A DNA stretch of 64,000 nucleotides from contig JAIXMN010000009.1 in the NCBI GenBank assembly GCA_025716815.1, forward strand, positions 682,001 through 746,000, given 5' to 3'. Source of the stretch: Dichotomocladium elegans (taxonomy: Eukaryota; Mucoromycota; Mucoromycetes; Mucorales; Lichtheimiaceae). The notes beneath the pieces were generated by a model, which saw only the letters and a list, made by a program, of their open reading frames with translations, was not told the origin of the DNA and did not search any database. Shown here in pieces: positions 35,873-47,459 of the stretch. A program made the position numbers and the translations under genes. Numbering within the stretch: the first letter of the stretch is position 1; each line of letters begins with the position of its first letter.

Positions 35873-36180
35873 ATGTATGTAAACCCATCATATCCTTCCG
35901 GAAATCTAGCAATTCTTTCTCCTGCAGCAGCAACGATGTCACCATCTTGTACTTACCCTACTGGTAAATGCACCGAGCATAATGATAATAACAATAATCC
36001 TCTGTTCGCTCAAAAATTGACTTCATAATGTATCCTTTAGCTCCTTCTATGGTGGGAACACAGACATCACCTTATTATCTACCGCCACCGCCACCCGTTG
36101 TTGTCTATCCACCGCCACCACCACAACCTCTGCTATCGGGTTGCTGCGATCATCCTCGAGGTTGCTGTTGCGGGATGTAA
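35873..36180 (+). CDS. Small proline-rich, cysteine-tailed protein (CYSTM-like)
   Basis: Two exons, 35873-35963 and 36041-36180, join at phase 1 into 76 residues. The intron has GTAAAT...CCTTTAG ends. The protein is Pro/Tyr-rich in the middle (YYLPPPPPVVVYPPPPPQP) and ends in GCCDHPRGCCCGM. This Pro-rich head and multi-Cys tail resembles CYSTM-type and rhodopsin-tail-like small eukaryotic proteins, which are usually palmitoylated and membrane-attached. The hydrophobic stretch is weak, so assignment to CYSTM proper is uncertain. Neither exon alone gives a long reading frame, so automated annotation may miss it. Confidence 0.55.
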
Positions 36181-37057
36181 GTCTGGATAAAGGTATGGCC
36201 AGATGATTTACCCGCTCATGAAATGATGCGTGTGCGTATTAGTGTTGCGACTCTCTGTCTTATTTGTTGTTGCGATGACCTCTGCTATTGTTAATGTCTA
36301 ATATATAAAGAATGATTGTGTTGCGCTGTATTATCTAACATTAACCCCCCGAATATAAACGAAAGAAAACCGTGGTGCTCAGGATAACTATCTTTTCTTC
36401 ACGCAGAATTTTGAAAGCGCCTATTTCATTTCACAAAAAAATTTGATTCCTTATAGCTAATATACGGTCGAGTAATTTGGTTTCTTCACTAAAAATATAT
36501 CGGTCCTCTTCATATTTTATTCAGCATAGTTGCTGGAGTACTAAATGGTTTTCCTGTAATCTCTTTTATGGACTGACTAGCCGTACCTGTACGTACCGAA
36601 TGAACCATGGAAGAAGATGGACTGAACGTCCCTCCATTCCTTCTGGTCCCTTCGCAACTCCCATTTGTCTCTTCCAGTGCGCGCTGGAACCCTTCTCTAC
36701 GTCACAGTCCCGGCTATTGCCGGGGGGGGATCCTTCGAGGTCTTTGGTGCAAATCGAAGGGTATGAGGAAGCGGATGTGCTTTCGATTAACTGACAAACC
36801 TCTACCCCATTGACTCAAAAATATTTTATCTATCAACAGGGAAAGTTTGTGTAATGTGATCTGTTTTTTTATATGGAATGCGAAACTTAATTGTGAAGAT
36901 AAAGTAGAAGAATGCAGTACGCAAGATGGGATGGGGTATCTAGGGATATTGATAAAGTAGAGAAGAATGACAATAGAGGATAACACAGAGAGGATGAACG
37001 AAAAAGTGCAATGTACAGAAGCATGAGATACTGCCTTGTTTTGTTTTGTTGTATACA
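36181..37057. other. Intergenic between convergent genes
   Basis: No gene recognised. AT-rich, with short unconvincing open frames on both strands near 36480-37060. Confidence 0.45.
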
Positions 37058-38314
37058 TCATCCAAAAGTGCTCACAACATGTGCCAATTGGAGCAAGCCA
37101 TCCGACGATGACGGCGACCAGTCGTCTTGTTGCTCTCGTTGCTGCTGATCATTTCTATTTTGATACTCAGCAATCGCCGGCAGCAGTTGCGTTTCACCAA
37201 TCGATGGACCCAAAAGGGTGGTTAATGAAGGTGCTCCGGTGATATTGGCGATGGCATCAGCCGAAAATGTCAATGGTCGATGTTGATAAAACATGTCGAT
37301 TGCCTCCTCCTCTGCAGCTGCTGCTGAGTGGATGGAGCTTGGGTCAGACGACGTCATTTGCTGGATGGGTGGGAGATCAGTCGTCGCCCTAGAGACGGTG
37401 GAGGAGGCGGACATGGACTTAGTGCGGGTCGAAAATGAAGAAATTTCGTTATTACTGAATCCTGGTGAGAAACTTTTACTGGCTGCTGCAATGGTGGTGG
37501 TGGTGAGGGCGGGTGATATAAGTGATCGACGATAGATGCTCAGGTGTTGATCAATGGTCAGTGGCTGCTCAGCACCAAGGGGTCCTGAAAAGATCCGGTG
37601 ATGTGCATGCAGGCGGGGTCTCGGCCTTCCCTCCTCGGGCGCAGCAACGGCAATGTTGCTGTTGTTGTTTCTGCTGCTGTCTGTAGTGTTCCCATTCGAG
37701 AGCCGCTTATGGGGTCGCCTGGATTTAGGTGACATGTGTGTTCGATAATGCTGCATCATATTGTCCTGGCGAGAAAAACGGGACTGACATCCTGGGAATA
37801 GACATGGGAAGTTCTTTTCTCCCGTGTGAATGCGGTTATGACGGGCCAGATGGCCGCTGAAGGATGGACCATAGAAGTGAGCAAAGACATTTACTCGACC
37901 ATAAACACAGAAACACGCAGGTTTTTATGGTATCCATCATACACACCTTGTGGTGAAACTTTTATTGCAGCCAGGCTCGGTACAGTGGTACTTGCGTTTA
38001 GTCGGTGACCCGAAGTTGTTGCTGTTGGGCTCACTAGATCCTGGGTACAAATCCCAGCTATTTTGCTGCGTAGAGCGTGTTACGACCTGCCCTGGAGGAA
38101 GTGGCACTGGCGGTCGGCTAACATCGAACATCGCTGCTTGATACTGACTATTGTCATCAATGGACGATCTGTGTAATAATCGCGGCTGCTCCTGAAAACC
38201 AGGGTCAGTATGTAGACTTGAGTGAGGCTCGTTATTTAAGAGACTGATCTGCCGACCAGAAGAGTCAGTTGCTGACAGAGGCTCTGTCGTTGCTGATACG
38301 GAAGCCGTCAACAT
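37058..38314 (-). CDS. C2H2 transcription factor, Nrg1-like
   Basis: Two exons, 38314-37947 and 37856-37058, give 388 residues. The intron lies inside the first zinc finger. Splicing restores YHCTEPGCNKSFTTSGHLAR, then the linker HNRIHTGEKNFPC, then the second finger GCQSRFSRQDNMMQHYRTH. This pair, especially FTTSGHLARHNRIHTGEKN and FSRxDNxxQHYRTH, is the hallmark of Nrg1/Nrg2 repressors, which recruit Tup1-Ssn6 and repress glucose-, stress- and morphogenesis-related genes in yeasts. Outside the fingers it is Ser/Thr/Asn/Gln-rich with an acidic Ala tract near residue 300. The fingers are in mid-protein, whereas in yeast Nrg1 they are C-terminal. The role is inferred from fingers alone. Confidence 0.88.
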
Positions 38315-41300
38315 ATGGCCTTTTTGTTATTATTCTTAGACAAATGGAAGGAAAGATAGGGAGATAAGTGAACAGCAGCAGGTAAGAAAGAAAATGAGAT
38401 GAAAAGGGGAAGAGGATGGGAAAATCGCAAATACAGAAAAAAAGGTACCTGTGACCAATAAGGGGGGTCCTCTCTGGGATGAGTGAGCTGTACCACACGC
38501 TCTCGCAATCGCGCTCTCACACGTATTTGTGTGGATCGTAGACCCTGATTCTTTTCATTTTCCTGCTCTTGTTTCTTCCTTTTTCAATACTTTTCCTTTT
38601 GACTTATACTCCTAAAATATGAGCATTTAGAACGATGGATTCTTTCAGATTGTGAGAAGGACCACTGGAAAAACTAGAGTGGATGTACATAAAGAAAAAT
38701 AGTTAATGGGCGTAACAGGCCTGGATGGGTTATTGGGCCCATCTGACCCTGTCTCCTGAAATAAATCCGGCTCAGCCCGCAAGATCCCGCTTATGTAAAC
38801 GTTACAGCAGACGGGAGAGCATCTGGTAAACCTTATGCGGGATGGTCGGTGCTTGACGAGATATTTTTCAAAAACAAAATGTACCCCTCGGTCATCGTCA
38901 AGAACTTTAATTGCTTTTTTCCCTTTTTATGCATGCCCACATGCCCTTTTTGCTCTTCTAGATATAGAAGCATCGCTTGAATTAAAGGCATGTTGTGCAT
39001 AAGCATCTGAGTAAAGAGATATTCTTAAAATGCCGAACAAATCAATAGTCTACATCTATAGTGTGTGTTCTGTATTCTTTATTCAATCCTCTTCCTCTAG
39101 TAACTTCTCTTGAGAAGCTTATTAAAGATCTATATTTATCACGAGCTGGTTTCAGTAAACTTTGGTCGTGTTTTCTCTTCATTACTACATATAGTCGACT
39201 TCACTGCTTTATCTTTGCTTTTCCCTCCAGTAGAATCGCAGACGATAGCTTGCTCCCGATGAAAGCAACAGTTTACAGCCTGCAAGACACTATCAGGAAT
39301 TCTAGAAATCATCTGCAACCAAAATTATAGTTGCAGAGGGGCAGGAAAAGAGAGAGCATATTTAGATAATCGATTATACGGGCGTTTATATACGAAGCCT
39401 TTAACTCCTGAAGGAAGAAAGCGACGAAAGCGGTAAACTTGAACATAATTATCTTTTTGATCAAGGGTTTTCCTGGGTCTCATGATCTCAGAAAATTGGT
39501 TTCATATTCTCTAACCCAGCAACATGAGAACGCCATGGTCCCTTAAGAAAGCGATGTCGGAGCTATACTGTTGCTTTAATGTTGGAGCTGGGTAGATGCA
39601 ACGGGGACGTTATTTTAAGGAATATACGTACAATCTATGGAAAACTTTAATCCTTATTTTAGGAATGCAGCAATTGAAACGTTTCTATCAGGTTTGTCAT
39701 GAGATTTACTCTATGCATGTTACAAAATGGTATTGCATATCCTTGATTCCAGATAGCAAGTAACATCGCTACAGCGATCTATTGTTATGGCTAAAGTGGT
39801 GGCGCTTAATTACTGTACTCATCACTTCGGTGCTGCCGACAGTGTATATCGAACGACCGTTTGCACTTTCCATCGCAATAGAGTGAAGATATCTACCATT
39901 GATTTGGCACCTAGACAACAGCGACAACATAACTAAAGAAAATAATAATATGATCGTAAAAGTCCTTCGTTAAATCTTCACACACATAATATCTGTCTCC
40001 AATAGCTTTTACAGTGCGCATCCAAATATAGTAAATCTTAATTGAAGGAGACACTAATGGCTATGTAAGAAGATCAGATGATCAAAATAACAAATTTCAG
40101 CGTGCGCGAATGCGAAATGAGCGAGGTAAGATATAAAGGTGGATAAAGAATATCTTACTTCTAATAAACCTTTGTACGCGGACATAAAAAGATAAGGTCC
40201 AAGAAAAGGATATATTGAAGCTAGAAGGTATCAATCTTTTTCCATATGCTTTTAATTTTCGTCGGCACTTGAGCGATGAAGGATAAAATGGTGAGAATAT
40301 GGACAAAGCTGGATTTAGGAAGCCAAAAGCGGAGAAGCTTTATAGGTGATACCATTTTGATGGATCACGTCGCGCTTGCATTGCACACTAATCACAGCCA
40401 GCGTAGATTATCACTGATGCCACCGTTACGCTACTATTTGACAGTTTCATTCAAGACATTTGGGATGGTATTCCCGTTCCTGTTCATTGATTTCTTTTTT
40501 CGCTGACGGAAATTTTTATCACTTAAAGCACTGCTCGGCCTAGGATGATTTGAAATGTGGTTTTGCTGTTGCACAGAATGTGTGGGTAATTACGCCGGTC
40601 ACACAGGCCGCACAGACTGCTTAGGTGACTACTTCAGATATTCATCAGTGGCACCATCTCTACGCTTTTCCAGATATTATTTTTTCGATTGGGTCCGGAC
40701 CCATCCCAGTGTGTTTCCTGGCATTTATTTTGTAAGCCATAAGCTTTCTTTTCAATCCTGCCACTCTTCTCCGTCCAATGCTTCCCGTCAGTCTCAGTCT
40801 TCTAAGATTTATTCCATCAAAACATCGACTTATCCCGTAGGACCTTATTGGTCAGAACCTCACATATACACACATCCAGACTTTCCCATTGATTTTTGTA
40901 AGAATTTCTGGAGGACACATACCCTTTATCGAATATAGCGCCACAAGCTCCTATGCTGTTATCTCCATCAAACCCAGCTAATCAGCCGTCCTTAATATGT
41001 TTTCTGCGGTTGCTGCTGCGAAACTGCTGTACTGATGAACACTCCATTTGGTTCATCCAGCAAAAAAAAGCCCATCTAGCTATGTCACGATTTCTCGGCA
41101 CTTCTTCTAACAACACAATGCCACGACCTACGGACCACGCGCGAATGGAACCGCCCGTTTAAGACAACGTCTACAGTCACCGCTGTGTTGCTTTCCGCCA
41201 ATTCCTTGTTAGTATTGCCACTATCGCCTTGTCGTTAACAAGAACAATATGGATACCAGATGTACCAGTCTGAGGCAACTATATAGGCACATCCAAAAGC

Positions 41301-41879
41301 AGTATAGTTGCCGTGGATGGAGGTCGATCAACAACTTACCGAATTGTGGAATATACGGTATTCCAATCTGTCGTTTGGCGACCGTTGCATGCGTTCTTAC
41401 ACTGTAGCTGAATAAATCCCGTAAATGGCTGGAGTAGACCTTGCCGCTATTAAAAATCAATGTTTCTGGCAAACACAAGCGGTTAGCGTGTCAATTTTGT
41501 ATCTTGGGATCTTCAAGCATTAATTGCACTTGAACTTTCCTGAGCAAGGCCATATCATTCTTAATAGCCTGGGAACAATCAGCTGTTGCTTTCTAGCATT
41601 TGCTTTCTTTACAGCGCCCATAAAGTAGGCAGATCTACACACATTGGCAGGACATATATCCAAGCAGAAATCGCTTTTGGATCAGAGTATCAAATGGCAC
41701 ATACGATGCCGCGATAGTAGATCATTCTAACTGCATGCTCTCCTCTCAGGACGCAGCAGAGTTGGCGACAGATGCAAAATCGCATACAGAGAAAGATACT
41801 TCACCACCCACGATGCCCGGGTATGTGGCATGGCACCAAACCTGACCTGAGGGCAGCGGACCGCTATATATATATATTA
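38315..41879. other. Long gene-poor region
   Basis: About 3.5 kb with no recognised gene. The open frame at 40555-40938 (Cys- and Tyr-containing, no known motif) is the longest and I cannot support it as a gene. The left edge holds the promoter of the Nrg1-like gene (pyrimidine-rich sequence near 38490-38600 as read from that gene). Confidence 0.4.
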
Positions 41880-42037
41880 CAGTAACCGCCAGTTATAATG
41901 ATATTGCATTATAATGATATTTCGCGCTATGGTACGCTTTTGTGGAACCAAAATTGATGCGTCAGGGCTTACTCTAACTCGTTATAGCGATATGATTTCG
42001 CCAGAACCAAGGGTATCATTATAAGAAGCGACCAATG
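41880..42037. mobile_element. MITE, copy A (about 158 bp)
   Basis: It starts with CAGTAACCGCCAGTTATAAT and ends with the inverted counterpart (TATCATTATAAGAAGCGACC...). The terminal 24 bases are imperfect inverted repeats sharing the core TTATAATGATA. A TA precedes the left end, as expected for TA-target elements. Internal sequence GTGGAACCAAAATTGAT is shared with a second copy at 56909-57053. No coding capacity. The TTATAACGATA-type ends resemble those of pogo/Tigger-like elements, which is an inference from memory. Confidence 0.7.
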
Positions 42038-42983
42038 CATTATGCCCCTCGCCACGGCATCGGCACAACTTGATAAAAGCCGATCTCCCACGGCATGCGG
42101 CTTCCATAGTACGAGAAGACAATGGCACAGCGTCTTTCTTTCTACAGCTGCCTGCTCAACGACGGAGTGCGTCTCGGGCAGCATACTGATGCAGAAAAAT
42201 GCTATGTTTCGACCGAAATGCATTTCAACGAGTTCTGGAAGCAAGATTTGGGCGAATGCGGATAATGGATCCGATACTTGTGGCGATACCACTCTCATGA
42301 CGCACCCCATTATCATGCGTAAAAAAATGCACTGGTTGTGTCCTCTGTCTTGCACACAATATAGAGAATTGTCACGGCGAGCGCAGCGCTAGTTAACAGC
42401 GCGAAAAAATTGTGTTGCGAGTAGCGTTGCCCACTGTGGCAGGAGCCGCCGAACCCGTGTGGATCCACATATGGGACGTTCATGCGTATCAAAATTACTA
42501 AGACGGATACCGAGATTGATAGTTGAGTTACCTAGTTCATGGCCGTAAATGAGAGCGTCATACTCAGGTATAGATAGGTTATATTTCTTTGAGCGGAACA
42601 CCTAAATCAAGTATTCTGCCAAAAAGACAGCAATTGCGTCTAAAATAAGGTGGTTTTCTCCAAATGCGCAGCAAAAAGGGTGTTGAACTAATATACGCCA
42701 ATGACAAAAGAAATATTTATTGTAATGAGGCATGACGAAGAAAGAAGGAAGTGAAAACGGAACACAATGGTAAAACGATATCGACAGTACATACTACAGA
42801 CTCATCGATCCTTGATATGTCCCGAATAGATACGAAATGTTAAGACGAAACGCCTAGATGTGTATATCTCACCTGGAGCGACAAAAGCTAGAGTAGTTGA
42901 CATAGCATCCAGAACGTAAAGACTGCAAACCGCTTAATCCTGGTCATACATGCACGCCCATATGCATACGCACAAACCACCGT
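42038..42983. other. Unassigned sequence between MITE and foldback element
   Basis: Two overlapping opposite open frames (42042-42392 plus, 41969-42355 minus) have no recognisable motif. This may be old mobile DNA. Confidence 0.35.
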
Positions 42984-43088
42984 TAAATTAAACTAGAAGA
43001 GGCGGATAGCATGATCGATTTATCAATATATTAACGTAAAATAATAGAAGTCGGCTATGGAGGTGCCGGAGTGCGCTTTCTGACGATT

Positions 43089-44565
43089 GGATCTAATATG
43101 ACGTGGTGATCCGGTATATGAAGGGAACTTGGCTGATAGCAGGAACTTTCACTGCAGGAACCTGCTGCAACGACAAGCGTCTAGCCAGCGGCTTGCGGTT
43201 CGCCGCCCAACATGTATACAGATACACGTTGACTGCGTCCAGAGAACCTCACATGTGGCACTCGATAAAGAGAAGAGTAGGCCGGTTGAGTGCAGTGCTG
43301 CTATAAAAGCAGGAGAGAGAAAGCCTTGCTCCCGCAGAGAAGATGGCCTTGTTTCTGAAAAGAGGAGGGTCTTGGATGAAGGAGGAAATATCTTTGGTTC
43401 TAGAACAGGAGGAGTCAGTATTGTCCATAACAGACAGTGAAGAGGTGCTTACTTTGACATGGAAGCATAGACGGCAGGCAGTGGTTGGGATCTAATATGA
43501 CGTGGCGATCCCAGACATGAAAGGAACTTGGCTGATAGCAGGAACTTTCACTGCAGGAACCTGCTGCCACGACAAGCGTCTAGCCAGCGGCTTGCGGTTC
43601 GCCGCCCAACAGGTATACAGCTACTTGTTGACTGCGTCCAGAGAACCTCACATGTGGCACTCGATAAAGAGAAGAGTAGGCCGGTTGAGTGCAGTACTGC
43701 TATAAAAGCAGGAGAGAGAGAGTCTTGCTTCCCACCGATGGCCTTGTTTCCGAGAAGAGGAGAGTCTTGATTGAAGGAGGAAAGGTCTTTGGTTCTAGAA
43801 CAGGGGGAGTTAGACTTGTCCGTAACAGACAGTGAAGAGGTGCTTACTTTGACATGGAAGCATAGACGGCAGGCAATGGTTGGGATCTAATATGACGTGG
43901 CGATCCCAGACATGAGAGGAACCTGGCTGATAGCAGGAACTTTCACTGCAGGAACCTGCTGCAACGACAAGCGTCTAGCCAGCGGCTTGCGGTTCGCCGC
44001 CCAACAGGTATACAGCTACACGTTGGCTGCGTCCAGAGAACCTCACATGTGGCACTCGATAAAGAGAAGAGTAGGCCGGTTGAGTGCAGTACTGCTATAA
44101 AAGCAGGAGAGAGAGAGTCTTGCTTCCCACCGATGGCCTTGTTCCGAGAGAGGGAGGGTCTTGTTTTGAAGAAAAAAGTGTCTTTGTTTCTATGACAGGA
44201 GTCAGTCTTGTTCATTAGCAGACGGAAAAGAGGTGCTTACTTTAATATGGAAGCATAGACGGCGGGCAGTGGTTGGGATCTAATATGACGTGGCGATCCC
44301 AGACATGAAAGGAACTTGGCTGATAGCAGGAACTTTCACTGCAGGAACCTGCTGCAACGACAAGCGTCTAGCCAGCGGCTTGCGGTTCGCCGCCCAACAG
44401 GTATACAGCTACACGTTGGCTGCGTCCAGAGAACCTCACATGTGGCACTCGATAAAGAGAAGAGTAGGCCGTTTGAGTGCAGTACTGCTATAAAAGCAGG
44501 GGAGAGAGAGAGTCTTGCTTCCCACCGAGAAGATGGCCTTGTTTCTGAGAAGAGGAGGGTCTTGT
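43089..44565 (+). repeat. Direct tandem repeats of the left foldback arm (~395 bp x 3.7)
   Basis: Each unit begins GGATCTAATATGACGTGG and includes GCAGGAACTTTCACTGCAGG, CGACAAGCGTCTAGCCAGCG, ACCTCACATGTGGCACTCGA and CTATAAAAGCAGG. Periods are 399, 395 and 393 bp. The first unit differs at its outer edge (CCGGTATATGAAGG instead of CCCAGACATGAAAGG), as does the outermost unit of the right arm. The 67-residue frame repeated in each unit is probably a by-product. Confidence 0.95.
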
Positions 44566-45012
44566 CTCCAGATGATAAGACGGCTGCTGCGTCTTTAGGC
44601 TTGTCAATATCGGCCGAGCCAAGAAGGTGCTTATTTTGGATCTGGGCTTGATAATATCTGTCATGCATAGCAGAGAGAAAGAGTATATTGCTTCAGCCGC
44701 TCTGATTGCGGCAAAGGACCAAGCGATTACTGCTGCATTATCATTATAGACTGTGGAAGTAAACGAGAAGTGAAGAAGAAGTGTGCGGTCCGGTGAAAAA
44801 ATAGGCATGTGCGCTTTATTAACGAATGTCATTGGTTTAACAGTACTGGCCTAGCCATTTTTCTACCTGACTCGTTCTCACGCCGCCGCTGAAAACTTCC
44901 AAGCATGTCCCATTACCCTCAATACAATCGTCCCATTTATCACGGTGCACAAGAATTTACTCCAACGCAAAAAATCGCTTCATCATCGATGAAGGTCAAT
45001 CTCCTTTTGTCC

Positions 45013-45206
45013 TGGTAGAGAGCAACAGTGAAGCAGAAATGACCGTGTGTAATACCCCAACGATGGTTCCACAGCTAGCTCTATCGGCAGCCATTCCGAA
45101 GCGGTGATTGAATCCGACATCCTCATGACCATTACTCCTTTTGGAACGGTTATCTGCTCGCATTCACGCGGTTTCGTTTTTCGCTTCCGTATTACGTACT
45201 TCATCC
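45013..45206. other. Loop of the foldback palindrome
   Basis: Single-copy sequence between the two arms. No open frame of note and no similarity seen to other parts of the window. Confidence 0.7.
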
Positions 45207-45649
45207 TACGAAAAAGAAACTGACCTTCATCGATGATGAAGCGATTTTTTGCGTTGGAGTAAATTTCTTGTGCACCGTGATAAATGGGACGATTGTATTG
45301 AGGGTAATGGGACATGCTTGGAAGTTTTCAGCGGCGGCGTGAGAACGAGTCAGGTAGAAAAATGGTTAGGCCAGTACTGTTAAACCAATGACATTCGTTA
45401 ATAAAGCGCACATGCCTATTTTTTCACCGGACCGCACACTTCTTCTTCACTTCTCGTTTACTTCCACAGTCTATAATGATAATGCAGCAGTAATCGCTTG
45501 GTCCTTTGCCGCAATCAGAGCGGCTGAAGCAATATACTCTTTCTCTCTGCTATGCATGACAGATATTATCAAGACCAGATCCAAAATAAGCACCTTCTTG
45601 GCTCGGCCGATATTGACAAGCCTAAAGACGCAGCAGCCGTCTTATCATC

Positions 45650-46730
45650 TGGAAACAAGACCCTCCTCTTCTCAGAAACAAGGCCATCTTCTCGGTGGGA
45701 AGCAAGACTCTCTCTCTCCTGCTTTTATAGCAGTACTGCACTCAACCGGCCTACTCTTCTCTTTATCGAGTGCCACATGTGAGGTTCTCTGGACGCAGTC
45801 AACAAGTAGCTGTATACCTGTTGGGCGCCAAACCGCAAGCCGCTGGCTAGACGCTTGTCGTTGCAGCAGGTTCCTACAGTGAAAGTCCTGCTATCAGCCA
45901 GGTTCCTTTCATGTCTGGGATCGCCACGTCATATTAGATCCCAACCATTGCCTGCCGTCTATGCTTCCATGTCAAAGTAAGCACCTCTTCACTGTCTGTT
46001 ACGGACAAGTCTAACTCCCCCTGTTCTAGACCCAAAGACATTTCCTCCTTCAATCAAGACTCTCCTCTTCTCGGAAACAAGGCCATCGGTGGGAAGCAAG
46101 ACTCTCTCTCTCCTGCTTTTATAGCAGTACTGCACTCAACCGGCCTACTCTTCTCTTATTGAGTGCCACATGTGAGGTTCTCTGGACGCAGTCAACAAGT
46201 AGCTGTATACCTGTTGGGCGCCAAACCGCAAGCCACCGGCTAGACGCTTGTCGTTGCAGCAGGTTCCTACAGTGAAAGTCCTGCTATCAGCCAGGTTCCT
46301 TTCATGTCTGGGATCGCCACGTCATATTAGATCCCAACCACTGCCTGCCGTCTATGCTTCCATGTCAAAGTAAGCACCTCTTCACTGTCTGTTATGGACA
46401 ATACTGACTCCTCCTGTTCTAGAACCAAAGATATTTCCTCCTTCTTCCAAGACCTTCCTTCTCTCGGAAACAAGGCCATCGTCTCTGTGGAAGCAAGACT
46501 CTCTCCTGCTCTATAGCAGTACTGCACTCAAGCGGCCTGCTCTTCTTTTTATTGAGTGCCACATGAGAGGTTCTCTGGACGCAGCCAACGTGTAGCTGTA
46601 TACCTGTTGGGCGCCAAACCGCAAGCCGCAGGCTAGACGCTTGTCGTGGCAGCAGGTTCCTGCAGTGAAAGTTCCTGCTATCAGCCAAGTTCCCTTCATA
46701 TACCGGATCACCACGTCATATTAGATCCAA
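45650..46730 (-). repeat. Direct tandem repeats of the right foldback arm (~393 bp x 2.7)
   Basis: Same unit as the left arm, on the opposite strand, with one full unit fewer. Unit borders (CGTCATATTAGATCC) end near 45942, 46334 and 46728. Small differences such as CGCCAAACCGC for CGCCCAACAGG-type positions show the arms are not identical, so the palindrome is unlikely to be a simple duplicated-read artefact. Confidence 0.93.
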
Positions 46731-46832
46731 TCGTCAGAAAGCGCACTCCGGCACCTCCATAGCCGACTTCTATTATTTTACGTTAATGTATTAATAAATC
46801 AATCACTAATCGTCTTTTCCCCGATTTAATTT

Positions 46833-47459
46833 TGCATTTTTTGGGTTTTGTATCGTTCATGAGCTGCTTTCCTTGTGTGTCTGGATGTGTGGATAAGGGT
46901 CCGTTGGCTATTGTAGTGATACTGTGCCAGGTACTTCAAATTCATTCTATATTTGTTCAGGTCATATCAATATCCGATATGCCGCGTAATATCCAAAGAT
47001 ACAGTGGATACTCGCTTATGAGGGCTATGCAGGCGTGCAGCATCTGATGTCTAATATGGAATGTTACCGGAAGTTGGTGGTCATTATCCTTGTTGTGCCT
47101 TGGTCGTCGCTCATTGGAAAATAAAGCAGAATTTCTCTCTCCATAGGTACAATCTAATTTCCTGGTTATGTGATCTCTCTAACGTTGATATATTAAATTA
47201 CTTCGTGCGCGAACGAACGCGTTTGAAACGGGTACATTTTCTCGCTAATGGTAGAGTCTACACATTCAAGAAAGTCTTGTCCATCAATTGCAATGGTCGT
47301 CCATATTCAATGTAAAAAGCTGAAAGTTGATATTGCTCTACGAAAGGTAAGCCTGACCAGAGTGTGTGTAACTGCTAGCTTCTATGGTACTGGGACTTTA
47401 GGATTGCTAACGTCGGGGTTTTAGGTTTGGAAACGGGATATTTAAGAGAGAAGGATCGT
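46833..47459. other. Intergenic
   Basis: No gene recognised. Short open frames on the plus strand (46832-47047, 47061-47315) lack any family signature. Confidence 0.4.

Larger units (their letters stand above)
42984..46832. mobile_element. Foldback-type element: 3.85-kb palindrome with tandemly repeated arms
   Basis: The left arm (about 42984-45012) and right arm (about 45207-46832) are inverted copies around a loop of about 195 bp. Outer ends match (AGAAGTCGGCTATGGAGGTG at 43048 and its complement near 46768). Each arm is built from direct repeats of about 393-399 bp. The left arm has starts at about 43089, 43488, 43883 and 44276 (three full units plus a partial one). The right arm has two full units plus a partial one (borders near 46728, 46334, 45942). 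Inside the repeats each arm has about 440 bp of shared non-repeated sequence next to the loop. No transposase is encoded. This is the architecture of foldback (FB/TU) transposons. Target duplications were not found. Confidence 0.8.

Noticed and set aside
40555..40938. 127-codon frame with CCC and Tyr-rich stretches
   Set aside because: No family signature and not supported by adjoining exons; left as unassigned.
41969..42392. Overlapping opposite open frames after MITE copy A as a transposase
   Set aside because: Looked for DDE or HTH motifs on both strands and found none.
43089..44565. CRISPR-like or rDNA-spacer-like repeat array
   Set aside because: Units are about 395 bp, contiguous without unique spacers, and mirrored in an inverted arm. 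The organism is eukaryotic and no rRNA sequence is nearby.
44488..45882. Membrane-like frame near the palindrome loop (MTFVNKAHMPIF...) as a captured gene
   Set aside because: Present in both arms, but no motif, no splice structure and low-quality composition. The duplication follows from the palindrome.
43103..46714. Repeated 67-residue open frames (WLIAGTFTAGTCC...) as a tandem gene family
   Set aside because: They occur once per unit of the foldback arms in both orientations, overlap another open frame in each unit and have no family signature. They are most simply by-products of the repeated DNA.
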